Shown here: one piece after another, positions 1-5,534 of the stretch
Position numbering within the stretch: position 1 is the first letter of the stretch
How the letters are laid out: each line of letters opens with the position of its first letter
Assembly (NCBI GenBank): GCA_945871455.1
Contig: CAMBXJ010000090.1
Location: 1 to 10,771 of the forward strand
Length of the DNA stretch: 10,771 nt
Direction: 5' to 3'
Origin: Asaia bogorensis
Lineage (GTDB): Bacteria > Pseudomonadota > Alphaproteobacteria > Acetobacterales > Acetobacteraceae
Program-made: the position numbers and the translations under genes
Notes under the pieces: generated by a model
Told to the model about the DNA's origin: nothing
The model's input: only the letters and a program-made list of their open reading frames with translations
Databases searched by the model: none

Positions 1-166
1 GCCAACGCGGGCGGAGCGGGAGGCGGTGGGAGATCCCCGCCCGTCCGTGGCGGAACGCTACGCGGACGCGGCGGATCATGCGGCGAAGCGTCGGGCGGTG
101 GCGGATGCGCTGTTGCGGGACCGCTTGCTGCTGGCGGAAGACGCGGAGCGGTATCGGGAGGGGTAA
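1..166 (+). CDS. 3' end of a possible alpha/beta-hydrolase-domain protein (partial)
   Basis: An open frame enters at the left edge (first full codon at position 2) and ends at TAA 164-166, giving 54 residues. The tail is charged and helical, with a DPRPSVAERY segment followed by a helix and LLLAEDAERYREG. I recall similar tails (DxRPSIxERY ... LLAEDxER) at the C-terminus of large alpha/beta-hydrolase-domain proteins, which is the basis of the name. No catalytic residue lies in the visible part, so the activity cannot be judged. The gene converges on the MFS transporter, with about 120 nt between the two stops. That a real coding end is present is fairly sure; the family is a memory-based guess. 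Confidence 0.45.
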   Translation, partial: PTRAEREAVGDPRPSVAERYADAADHAAKRRAVADALLRDRLLLAEDAERYREG

Positions 167-227
167 TGCCGACTCGCCGAGTAATGGCCAAGGCATCGTC
201 CCTCTCGGCCGTCGTCATTGCAGGGGC

Positions 228-249
228 TTGACCCGCCAACCGGCGTCAA
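228..249. terminator. possible shared stem-loop between convergent genes
   Basis: TTGAC and GTCAA enclose GCC/GGC arms with a two-base bulge and a four-base loop, followed by AAAT on the plus strand. It sits between the convergent stops at 166 and 286, where a bidirectional terminator would be expected. The stem is short and imperfect and there is no real T tract, so this is only a candidate. Confidence 0.3.
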
Positions 250-285
250 AATCGTGACCAGCCCGTCTCCACCCCATACAAACCC

Positions 286-1548
286 CTACACCGGTTTCGT
301 CCGCAACTCATCGCTCGGACGCACATCGGCGACCTGGGCATAGATCGAAACCGCGACCAACAGCACCACCGCCATGAACCCGAACAGCCCTCGATAGGCA
401 AGCTCCGAGCGCGTTCCGTCGGCCATCGCGGGGAACAGGCCGAGAATGATGCCCGACAGGCTCTGCATGCAGGCGACGCCGAACATCACGGCGGTATTGA
501 TGGTCGCCATGCCGCGGCCGATCAGCCGGTCCGGGATCACGCCGCGCCCATGCGTCATGATCATCGTGCTCGACGCACTGAAGAAGCCGATGGCAATGAT
601 CGACCCGACCGCCAGCCAGGCCGGCCCACCCGATGTAAGGCCGAGCGTGGCGAGGATCGAGGCGATCACCACCGTGCCGGCAACGACGATCCATTTTCGC
701 GTGTCGAGCAGCCGGTCGAGCGGCCCGAACAGCAGCACGCCCACCTGATATGCGACGACCGCGGACAACAGCACGTTGCCGGACTGGATCTTGGACAGCC
801 CATGCACTTCGCGCAGGAAAGGCCCACCCCACAGGCCCTGCACGGTAAAGGTGCAGGCGTAGTTGCAGAAATTAAGTACCAGAATGAAGTGCAGACGACG
901 ATTGCGAAGCACCTCCCCCAGACCACGCAGCATCTCTCCCGCGGTTTCAGTCTTGCGGTGCATAAACGGATGGTCCGGCGGCGCGTCTCGCACGACCAGA
1001 AACACCGCAATGGCGGACACGAAGGTGAACAGAACGACAATAGCGAACACGCCGCGCCAGCCGATCTGCTCCGCCCCCCAGGCGAGCGGCGTGGTCGCCA
1101 GCAGATTCCCGATCAACCCGATCGACATGACCATCCCGGCCAGGGTCGAAAACCGGTCGGGCGAAAACCAGCGAGATATCACGACCATGCTGCCGATCAG
1201 CATGACGCCGAAACCGGCCCCCATCAGCACGCGTCCGGTCAGCAGCAGCGGCCAACTCGTCGCCAGGGTGAAGACCAAACCGCCGACGGTGGCCAACAGC
1301 AGCATGCCGAACACGGTCAGGCGCGGGCCGTAGCGATCGAAGAAGAAGCCGCACGGGATCTGCATGGCCGAAAAGCCGAAAAAGAACGCCCCGGTCAGCG
1401 CCCCCAGAGCTTCCGGCCCGATCGACAGGTCGCGCATCAGGTCGAGCCCGATGGTCACGTTCGACGCCCGGAAAAAATGGCTGGCGACATAGGCGGTGGC
1501 CAGCGTGATGACGATCACCAAGCCTTGGCGCCGGAGGGCGGGCGTCAT
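286..1548 (-). CDS. MFS transporter (12-TM permease)
   Basis: The protein has 420 residues and is almost wholly hydrophobic, with about twelve membrane segments, the usual size of a major facilitator superfamily permease in the inner membrane. The classical loop 2-3 signature (G-x-x-x-D-R-x-G-x-R) is visible at residues 67-76 with DRYGPR at 71-76. A hydrophilic central loop near residues 190-215 (VRDAPPDHP onwards) separates the two six-helix halves. The frame stays open upstream to an ATG at 1623. I chose ATG 1548 because the peptide from there (MTPALRRQG, then TM1) starts as MFS proteins do, the upstream extension is not membrane-like, and a promoter (TTGGGA, 17 nt, TACAAT) lies between the two starts. 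AGGA lies about 12 nt upstream, a long spacing. The stop is TAG at 286-288. The substrate cannot be read from sequence; the neighbours (a deaminase and a hydrolase tail) give only a weak hint of organic acid or nucleobase transport. Confidence 0.88.
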   Translation of the reverse strand: MTPALRRQGLVIVITLATAYVASHFFRASNVTIGLDLMRDLSIGPEALGALTGAFFFGFSAMQIPCGFFFDRYGPRLTVFGMLLLATVGGLVFTLATSWPLLLTGRVLMGAGFGVMLIGSMVVISRWFSPDRFSTLAGMVMSIGLIGNLLATTPLAWGAEQIGWRGVFAIVVLFTFVSAIAVFLVVRDAPPDHPFMHRKTETAGEMLRGLGEVLRNRRLHFILVLNFCNYACTFTVQGLWGGPFLREVHGLSKIQSGNVLLSAVVAYQVGVLLFGPLDRLLDTRKWIVVAGTVVIASILATLGLTSGGPAWLAVGSIIAIGFFSASSTMIMTHGRGVIPDRLIGRGMATINTAVMFGVACMQSLSGIILGLFPAMADGTRSELAYRGLFGFMAVVLLVAVSIYAQVADVRPSDELRTKPV

Positions 1549-1580
1549 GAATACGGCGTTTCCTGTTTTGAAGCAGGGGC

Positions 1581-1609
1581 ATTGTAAGGGATCGGCCGGA
1601 CAATCCCAA
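1581..1609 (-). promoter_or_regulatory. sigma70-like promoter for the MFS gene
   Basis: On the minus strand, TTGGGA (1604-1609, four of six bases of the -35 consensus) and TACAAT (1581-1586, five of six of the -10 consensus) are exactly 17 nt apart. Transcription would start near 1574 and leave a leader of about 25 nt before ATG 1548. The match is good for such GC-rich DNA. It also excludes the upstream ATG at 1623 as the start. Confidence 0.5.
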
Positions 1610-1834
1610 GCGCGCGCCCGCACGGTTACCCCCGCACGATCGGCCCTCGCGTCACGGCCCGCTCATCCCGCACGGTCCGCATTTCGTGTTCTATGCCTAT
1701 TCTACCGGACATGGGACTTTGTCCCAGCCTGCCGGTCCCTACCCCCCCGGCCTTGCCCCCCTGCCCGATCGCCCATCGGGACCGGCCACGGTTGTACGGC
1801 CACAACCCGATGCATGGTCGCATCGGGGCTGGGC

Positions 1835-2335
1835 TCACCGATTGGGTTGTTGATCCCTCGCAACGTCTGCGTCGTGCCGGACATAGAGCGCGGCACATTC
1901 CTCGACAAGAATCCCACCGCACAGCGACAGGTCTTCGCGGTAGGAGTCGCGGATGAAGTCGATGGTGTTCAAGTGGCGGGCCTCGAAATACATATCGTGG
2001 ACATCGCCCCGACCGGCGCCATAGACGATGCGTCCGATCTTGGCCCAGATCGCCGCCATGCTGCACATGCCGCAGGGTTGCAAGGTGGAATAAAGCGTCG
2101 CGCCCCGCAGTTCCGCGCAGTGCATGAACGTACCGGCTCGCCGTATGGCGACGATCTCGGAGTGGGCGGTCGAATCGCTACGCCAACCGACCTCGTTGAA
2201 TCCCTCGCCAATCACCACGCCATTGCACACGATGACGCACCCGATCGGACCGCAGCCCGCGGTTGCCGCGCCGTCACGCGCATTGCGGAGCGCCTGGCGC
2301 ATCCAGATTCTATCTTCTACATTGATGTCGGACAT
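1835..2335 (-). CDS. zinc-dependent nucleoside/nucleobase deaminase (CMP/dCMP deaminase fold)
   Basis: The protein has 166 residues with the cytidine-deaminase-fold zinc site. A His-x-Glu motif at H58-S59-E60 (TAHSEIVAIR) supplies one zinc ligand and the proton-shuttling glutamate. PCGMC at 87-91 supplies the two cysteine ligands (C88, C91). The family hydrolytically removes an amino group from bases or nucleosides (cytosine, guanine, or adenosine in tRNA) in the cytoplasm. The stretch GRGDVHDMYFEARHLNTIDFIRD and a Ser in place of the usual Ala between the His and Glu point away from housekeeping TadA towards the generic nucleoside deaminase or GuaD/cytosine-deaminase-like branch. The substrate is uncertain. 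The frame is open back to 2476, but ATG 2335 has AGGGA six nt upstream and begins a typical deaminase N-terminus (MSDINVEDRIWMRQAL). The next gene downstream is the MFS transporter 286 nt away, so they are probably separate units. Confidence 0.88.
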   Translation of the reverse strand: MSDINVEDRIWMRQALRNARDGAATAGCGPIGCVIVCNGVVIGEGFNEVGWRSDSTAHSEIVAIRRAGTFMHCAELRGATLYSTLQPCGMCSMAAIWAKIGRIVYGAGRGDVHDMYFEARHLNTIDFIRDSYREDLSLCGGILVEECAALYVRHDADVARDQQPNR

Positions 2336-2611
2336 CTGGCTTCCCTGGTTGTTCCGGTGAATCGCGCGCCGTTGTTGCGAGCCCGGTGCGCAACTGACGG
2401 CCGATGATGGCTCATGTTCCATTGGCAGTCGCTTCGATTTCGAAAGGCATGTTTGCCGGCCGAACCGAACATCCACGACGAGATGGACCTTCGGAGTTAC
2501 GCCGGCACCCTGGCCTCATGTTGCTGGCAACCATAGATACTTGGAGGCCGCCGGGAGTAGGTTCGGATATTACTCACACCACCCGCCCCAACCACTGACC
2601 TATGAGTGGTC

Positions 2612-2706
2612 GCTGTCATTGCGAGCGCAGCGAAGCAACCCAGGGGCCTGGCACTACCGATCCTGTTGGTTGCCCTGGATTGCTTCGCGAAGCTCGCAAG
2701 GACAGC
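2612..2706. repeat. REP-like long palindrome, complete copy (family A)
   Basis: The left arm at 2612-2647 and the right arm at 2673-2706 are near-perfect inverted complements over about 34 nt (GCTGTC, TTGCGAGC, GCGAAGCAA and CCAGGG all pair), with a 25-nt loop. The core TTGCGAGCGCAGCGAAGCAA resembles intergenic palindromes I recall from many proteobacterial genomes. As RNA it would form a very stable hairpin on either strand. It could be a non-autonomous mobile repeat, and it may stop or stabilise transcripts entering from the dehalogenase end of the operon. Confidence 0.85.
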
Positions 2707-2709
2707 TTC

Positions 2710-2750
2710 CGTTGTCGTCATGGGTCACTGGTTCGGTCGGTTGGAGTTAT
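2710..2750. repeat. linker repeat, copy 1 of 3
   Basis: About 40 nt beginning CGTTGTCG and containing CATGGGTC, TCGGTCGGTTGG and TTAT. It closely matches 3015-3054 (only a few differences and one missing base). It lies directly after the right arm of the palindrome, as copy 3 does, so arm and linker appear to have been copied together. Confidence 0.7.
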
Positions 2751-2775
2751 TGCGAGCGCGGCGCGGCAATCCAAG
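2746..2775. repeat. REP-like half element (family A left arm)
   Basis: ATTGCGAGCGCGGCGCGGCAATCC matches the left arm of the complete palindrome at 2612 with a few changes. No right arm follows directly. The matching right-arm sequence is about 200 nt away at 2981-3016, with a different palindrome in between, so this may be one family A element interrupted by another repeat. Confidence 0.65.
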
Positions 2776-2836
2776 TTCTTGGCGTTATCGTCTCATACCA
2801 GCCGTCGGAAAGATTGACTCTTCGGTCAACTCCTCC

Positions 2837-2927
2837 CCGTCATGCCGGCGCAGGCCGGCATCCACGACTTTTCCAGGGCTGCAACAGCGCAAGGCGTGGA
2901 TGGCGGGTCTGCACCCGCCATGACGGC
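2837..2927. repeat. REP-like palindrome, family B
   Basis: The left arm starts CCGTCATGCCGGC and runs to CATCCACG at about 2867. The right arm at 2895-2926 is its imperfect inverted complement. Each arm has its own inner hairpin (GCCGGC-GCAG-GCCGGC on the left, GGCGGGT-CTGC-ACCCGCC on the right), giving a clover-like structure. This type is also one I recall as common between proteobacterial genes. It differs in sequence from family A and sits between its two half elements. Confidence 0.8.
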
Positions 2928-2937
2928 TTTGCAGCGC

Positions 2938-2970
2938 CCGTGGGTCATTGTTTCGGCCAGTTGGTATCAG
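2938..2970. repeat. linker repeat, copy 2 of 3 (diverged)
   Basis: CCGTGGGTCATTG, TTTCGG and CAGTTGGTATCAG match the other two linker copies, but the first few bases of the unit are lost. It follows the family B palindrome and precedes the family A right-arm half element. Confidence 0.55.
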
Positions 2971-2980
2971 TTACCTGCCC

Positions 2981-3016
2981 TTGCCTGCTTCGCCGCGCTC
3001 GCAATGGCGGCAGCCG
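2981..3016. repeat. REP-like half element (family A right arm)
   Basis: TGCTTCGCCGCGCTCGCAATGGCGGCAGC is the inverse complement of the family A left arm, with changes. It pairs with the half element at 2746-2775 and is followed by linker copy 3, in the same order as the complete copy at 2612-2750. Confidence 0.65.
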
Positions 3017-3054
3017 TTGTCGCATGGGTCCCTGGCTCGGTCGGTTGGTATCAT
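3015..3054. repeat. linker repeat, copy 3 of 3
   Basis: This copy is nearly identical to 2710-2750: CGTTGTCGCATGGGTC, then CTGGCTCGGTCGGTTGG and a TATCAT end. It follows the family A right arm as copy 1 does. Confidence 0.7.
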
Positions 3055-3103
3055 ACGGGCCGCTGACCCATCCCGCGGCCCTTTACGATCCTGACGGATG
3101 AAC

Positions 3104-3138
3104 GCCGCGGTCCCGCGGCCGAGCGGAATCGGCTTCCG
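3104..3138 (-). terminator. possible terminator hairpins after the six-gene operon
   Basis: Two short inverted repeats lie 44-78 nt beyond the dehalogenase stop. CGGAA/TTCCG (3124-3138) has a five-base loop. GCCGCGG/CCGCGGC (3104-3119) is a near-perfect palindrome with a two-base centre. There is no T tract, so factor-independent termination is doubtful. The sequence TCCCGCGGCC also occurs at 3071-3080 as a direct repeat of 3111-3120. Confidence 0.3.
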
Positions 3139-3181
3139 GGGGTTCACGATCGTTCCACCGCGACGTGGCGTCGATCCGGCT

Positions 3182-3967
3182 TCAGCCAGAGGCCAGCTCC
3201 ACCTGGTGGGCGGCCGCCAGCGCCCCGAGGCTGTCAAAGCGCAGATCGTAACGAACACCGGCCGGGGGCGCCGAAGTCGCGCCCCACCCCGTCGAACCCG
3301 CCCGCCGGTCGATCCAGGCCGAGGCCAGCCCCACCGCATTCGCTGGTGCATGGTCATGAAACAGACTCTGAGCCACGTGGAGCACGCGGTCCGGGGCCAC
3401 CCCATCGTCCTTCAGCCGGTCCAGCAGATAGCGGAAATTGCGCGGGTCGGGCTTGTAGGATCCGATATCCTGCGCGGTGTGGATCGCGTCGAAGGTCACG
3501 CCCAGACGCTGGTAGGAGCCACGAAAGCTATCCCGATCGACATTCGACAGGATCACCAGCCGGAAATACCGTTTCAGGGCCTGCAGCGCCGCCACCGTGT
3601 CCGGAAATGCCGGCCAGTCGCCGACCGAAGCACCAAAGCGTTGGTTTTCCTCATCCGAGGCCGGCACGCCCCAGGCGCGCGCGAGTTGACCATGCACCTC
3701 GGCCAGCAACGCCGCATACGGCATGTCCGGGGTCGCGGCCTGCTGGCTGGCTTCGCGTTCTGCGAAAATCGCCAGCACCGCATCGCGTTCGGCCGTCGCA
3801 TCGGCCGCTGGGAATTTAGCGCCTGGGGCATTGGCGCCCGGGACATTGGTGCCTGCAACATTGGCGCGCGCCAGCAACGGCCCCAAGGCGGCGTAAAGCC
3901 CGCTCTCCCAATCGATCAATGTGCCGTAGCAATCGAAGGTCAGAACGTCGAAATCGCGCAACCTCAC
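3182..3967 (-). CDS. type II haloacid-dehalogenase-like HAD hydrolase
   Basis: The protein has 261 residues from a GTG start. HAD motif I is FDCYGTLIDWE with nucleophile Asp12. Motif II is ILSNVDRD (S141, N142), the conserved lysine is in SYKPDP (K172), and the motif IV region is LHVAQSLFHDHAPANAVGLASAWIDRR (196-222). The family cleaves C-halogen or phosphoester bonds through an aspartyl-enzyme intermediate. This FDCYGTLIDWE type is usually annotated as haloacid dehalogenase type II, but a phosphatase role is equally possible. I chose GTG 3967 because GGAGG sits five nt upstream and the protein then begins MRLRDFDVLTFDCYG. An ATG at 4006 would overlap otsB and has no such site. Residues 35-53 are an unusual low-complexity insert encoded by a 15-bp tandem repeat. 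The gene starts 14 nt after the otsB stop and ends the operon. Confidence 0.87.
   Translation of the reverse strand: MRLRDFDVLTFDCYGTLIDWESGLYAALGPLLARANVAGTNVPGANAPGAKFPAADATAERDAVLAIFAEREASQQAATPDMPYAALLAEVHGQLARAWGVPASDEENQRFGASVGDWPAFPDTVAALQALKRYFRLVILSNVDRDSFRGSYQRLGVTFDAIHTAQDIGSYKPDPRNFRYLLDRLKDDGVAPDRVLHVAQSLFHDHAPANAVGLASAWIDRRAGSTGWGATSAPPAGVRYDLRFDSLGALAAAHQVELASG
3816..3869. repeat. 15-bp tandem repeat inside the HAD gene (3 copies plus part)
   Basis: Units at 3816-3830, 3831-3845 and 3846-3860, plus a partial unit to 3869, follow the pattern TTGGCGCCYGGGRCA with a few substitutions. Being a multiple of three, the repeat keeps frame and encodes ANVAG-TNVPG-ANAPG-AKFPA in the dehalogenase near residues 35-53, in the cap region after motif I. 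Copy-number change by replication slippage would lengthen or shorten the loop five residues at a time. Confidence 0.85.
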
Positions 3968-3981
3968 GCGGTCCTCCCAGG

Positions 3982-4719
3982 TCAAGCGATTGGCAGAGCC
4001 GGCCATTCCGCCGCGGCGGCCGCCTGTTTCAGCCAGGCACGCACCCCGGCCGGATCGCCGAACGCATCCTGCACGCGCAATCCGGCGCCTCCCATGGATC
4101 GGGCGACCCGCATGCCGTCCTCGTCGGTGACGTCGTCGCCGATGAAAATCGGCTGTCGGCCGGCAAACGGCGGATAGCGCATCAGCGCCGCGACCGCATC
4201 GCCCTTGTCGACCCCGACCGGGCGCACTTCCCACAGCATATGCCCCTGCAACAGCCGAAACTGTTCCGAGCCGGCCAGCAGCGATGATAGTTCGGCGTGG
4301 AAGATCGGACCGGCTTCCTGTGCCAGGCGGAAGTGCAGGCCGAAGCCGCGGGCCTTGCGTTCCAGGATAGACCCGGGGAAGCGGGCGGCCAGCACCGCCG
4401 CCGCCTCCAGCCATGGCTCGGGCGGGATCGGCAGATCGGGTCGCTCGATCGGTTGGCCGGGTGCGTGGCGGATCGCGCCGCCATGCTCGCCGGCGACGGC
4501 CTGGACGCAATCCCCCAGCAAGCTGTCGATGGTTTCGATGGGCCGGCCGGTGACCACCGCCAGGGCATTGCCAACCAGGGGCCGCAAGCGGTGCAGGGTC
4601 GGGGGAAGGCCGGGGGGAACAACGACCGAATCGGGGGTCGGCGCGATATCCAGCAACGTACCATCCAGATCGAGCAGCAGAGCCGCCCGCGCCAATGGGG
4701 GCAAGGGATCCAGACTCAT
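3982..4719 (-). CDS. otsB: trehalose-6-phosphate phosphatase
   Basis: The protein has 245 residues, normal for OtsB, which removes phosphate from trehalose 6-phosphate in the cytoplasm as the last step of OtsA-OtsB trehalose synthesis. Motif I is DLDGTLLDIAPTP (nucleophile D17, D19) and motif II is VVTGRP (55-60). GEHGG (77-81), LLQGHMLWEVRP with VDKGDA (156-175) and the metal-binding GDDVTDED (194-201) follow, all hallmarks of the family. No otsA lies in the window, so the synthase must be elsewhere, or the enzyme serves another sugar phosphate. ATG 4719 was chosen because MSLDPLPPLARAALLLDLDG fits the family; ATG 4728 (MRAM...) is in frame and equally open. Both start codons lie inside a 23-bp tandem repeat. 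A weak GGGA precedes 4719 by about 8 nt. The DUF2155 stop is 42 nt upstream. Confidence 0.93.
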   Translation of the reverse strand: MSLDPLPPLARAALLLDLDGTLLDIAPTPDSVVVPPGLPPTLHRLRPLVGNALAVVTGRPIETIDSLLGDCVQAVAGEHGGAIRHAPGQPIERPDLPIPPEPWLEAAAVLAARFPGSILERKARGFGLHFRLAQEAGPIFHAELSSLLAGSEQFRLLQGHMLWEVRPVGVDKGDAVAALMRYPPFAGRQPIFIGDDVTDEDGMRVARSMGGAGLRVQDAFGDPAGVRAWLKQAAAAAEWPALPIA

Positions 4720-4785
4720 GGCGCGCATCCCGCATCGTTCATGGCGCGCATCCCGCTCTGTTCATGGCGCGCATCCCGCGACGCG
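4717..4785. repeat. 23-bp tandem repeat at the DUF2155/otsB junction (3 copies)
   Basis: Units at 4717-4739, 4740-4762 and 4763-4785 share CATGGCGCGCATCCCGC and differ mainly in their last six bases. On the minus strand each unit carries GGGATGCGCGCCATGA, i.e. a possible ribosome site, two ATGs and an ATGA stop/start. The DUF2155 stop (4762-4764) uses one copy and the otsB start another. Because 23 is not a multiple of three, the ATGs in the two upstream units are out of the otsB frame. Confidence 0.88.
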
Positions 4786-5316
4786 CACATCATAGATCGG
4801 GTGTTGCAGCATGGACGCGGCGGGCGCCGATTGCACGATCCAGCCGCTGAACGGGCTGGCCGCACCCAGGCTGTCGGTGGCGGTTACAAAGGCGGCCGCG
4901 TCGGGCGCCTGGTCCGGACCGCGGACGACACAGCCGAGCACACCGATGGACAGGGTCTCGAACCGGACGGTCTCGCCCTTCTTGACGGTCAGCACGGTGT
5001 AGCGGGCATTGACCTTGTCCAACACCTGCAGCATGGCGGCCCCTCGCGGAACCCAGGTCCCCGCGACCGGCTGGCGCGCGGGCGGCTGTTCGGCGGCGGT
5101 CGGCGGCGCGGGTGGAGACGGGCCGGGCCGGGCCGTCCGGGGATCGGGCATCTGCGATGGGGACGTTTGGGCCTGGTTCTGGGGTGCGGTCGGCAAGGTC
5201 GGGACGCGCGGTTCGGTGCCCGGCAGCGGCGGCAGGGGCGTGGCCGTGATGGGGGCTTGCGCCAGAACCGACATGCCGGCGAGCAGGATTGCCGTGACCG
5301 GCAAGAGGCGGTTCAT
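4762..5316 (-). CDS. DUF2155 protein with signal peptide and Pro-rich linker
   Basis: The protein has 184 residues. Residues 1-21 form a Sec signal peptide (MNR, a hydrophobic stretch, cleavage near AQA), so it is probably periplasmic. Residues 22-88 are a Pro/Ala/Thr-rich linker. The DUF2155 core spans about 89-184: VPRGAAMLQVLDKVNARYTVLTVKKGETVRF, then LGCVVRGP, FSGWIVQSAP, and a terminal HPIYDVRVAGC. The order LQ-LDK-TARV ... FSGWMFASSPAL ... HPVYDVWV is what I recall for this uncharacterised alphaproteobacterial family. Its function is unknown. Its usual position beside NDUFA12- and MlaD-like genes, seen here too, hints at an envelope role. ATG 5316 overlaps the preceding stop by 4 nt (ATGA) and has no clear Shine-Dalgarno, so translation is probably coupled. 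Confidence 0.88.
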   Translation of the reverse strand: MNRLLPVTAILLAGMSVLAQAPITATPLPPLPGTEPRVPTLPTAPQNQAQTSPSQMPDPRTARPGPSPPAPPTAAEQPPARQPVAGTWVPRGAAMLQVLDKVNARYTVLTVKKGETVRFETLSIGVLGCVVRGPDQAPDAAAFVTATDSLGAASPFSGWIVQSAPAASMLQHPIYDVRVAGCAP

Positions 5317-5534
5317 GCGCGGGGGCGCTTCGGCGACTCCAGGCCGCGGACCATACCGGCCAGGATCTCCCGCATTGCATCTTCATCGACGCCCATCAGG
5401 ACCGCGTCCTCGAAAGCATCGGTCAGCACCTGGGCGACTTCGGCGTGGTTTTCCGCCAGCATGCGCAGTTTTTCCCGACACCCAACGGCGTTCCCGTCCA
5501 GTCCGGGCCAGACGGTGGGCGGCGGCGGGATCAC
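5313..5534 (-). CDS. small 73-aa protein of unknown function, GTG start
   Basis: A short gene fits exactly between mlaD and the DUF2155 gene. GTG 5532-5534 overlaps the mlaD stop by 4 nt (GTGA), with AGAGGG five nt upstream, and its stop overlaps the next start by 4 nt (ATGA). The product begins MIPPPPTVWPG and then becomes a helical, acidic domain (CREKLRMLAENHAEVAQVLTDAFEDAVLMGVDEDAMREILAGMV). It has no signal peptide or membrane helix, so it is probably cytoplasmic. The double overlap, the strong ribosome site and the protein-like composition argue that it is real. I recall small proteins of similar character at this place in related genomes but know no function. Confidence 0.75.
   Translation of the reverse strand: MIPPPPTVWPGLDGNAVGCREKLRMLAENHAEVAQVLTDAFEDAVLMGVDEDAMREILAGMVRGLESPKRPRA

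Larger units (their letters stand above)
2336..3181. other. 846-nt gene-free, repeat-rich spacer
   Basis: No convincing gene lies between the deaminase start and the dehalogenase stop. The part at 2336-2611 looks plain and should hold the deaminase promoter, though I could not identify one. From 2612 to about 3054 the sequence is a mosaic of palindromic repeats and linker copies, listed separately. Open frames here simply read through the palindromes and should not be annotated as proteins. Confidence 0.8.

Noticed and set aside
550..1587. Long plus-strand frame opposite the MFS gene
   Set aside because: Rich in Arg, His, Gln and Asp as expected of an antisense shadow of a membrane protein; the minus-strand frame has clear MFS motifs.
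1790..1807. Terminator GGTTGT/ACAACC after the deaminase gene
   Set aside because: A six-bp stem with a six-nt loop and no T tract; too weak to list as a feature.
2497..2721. Minus-strand 74-aa open frame in the repeat region
   Set aside because: It reads through the family A palindrome; its composition comes from the repeat, and it has no ribosome site or recognisable family.
2612..3016. CRISPR array in the repeat region
   Set aside because: Repeats are long inverted palindromes with unequal spacing and unlike spacers, and there are no cas genes.
2541..3101. Plus-strand 186-aa open frame across the repeats
   Set aside because: Produced by the GC-rich palindromes and linkers; the three plus-strand frames here all stay open in part, and none resembles a protein.
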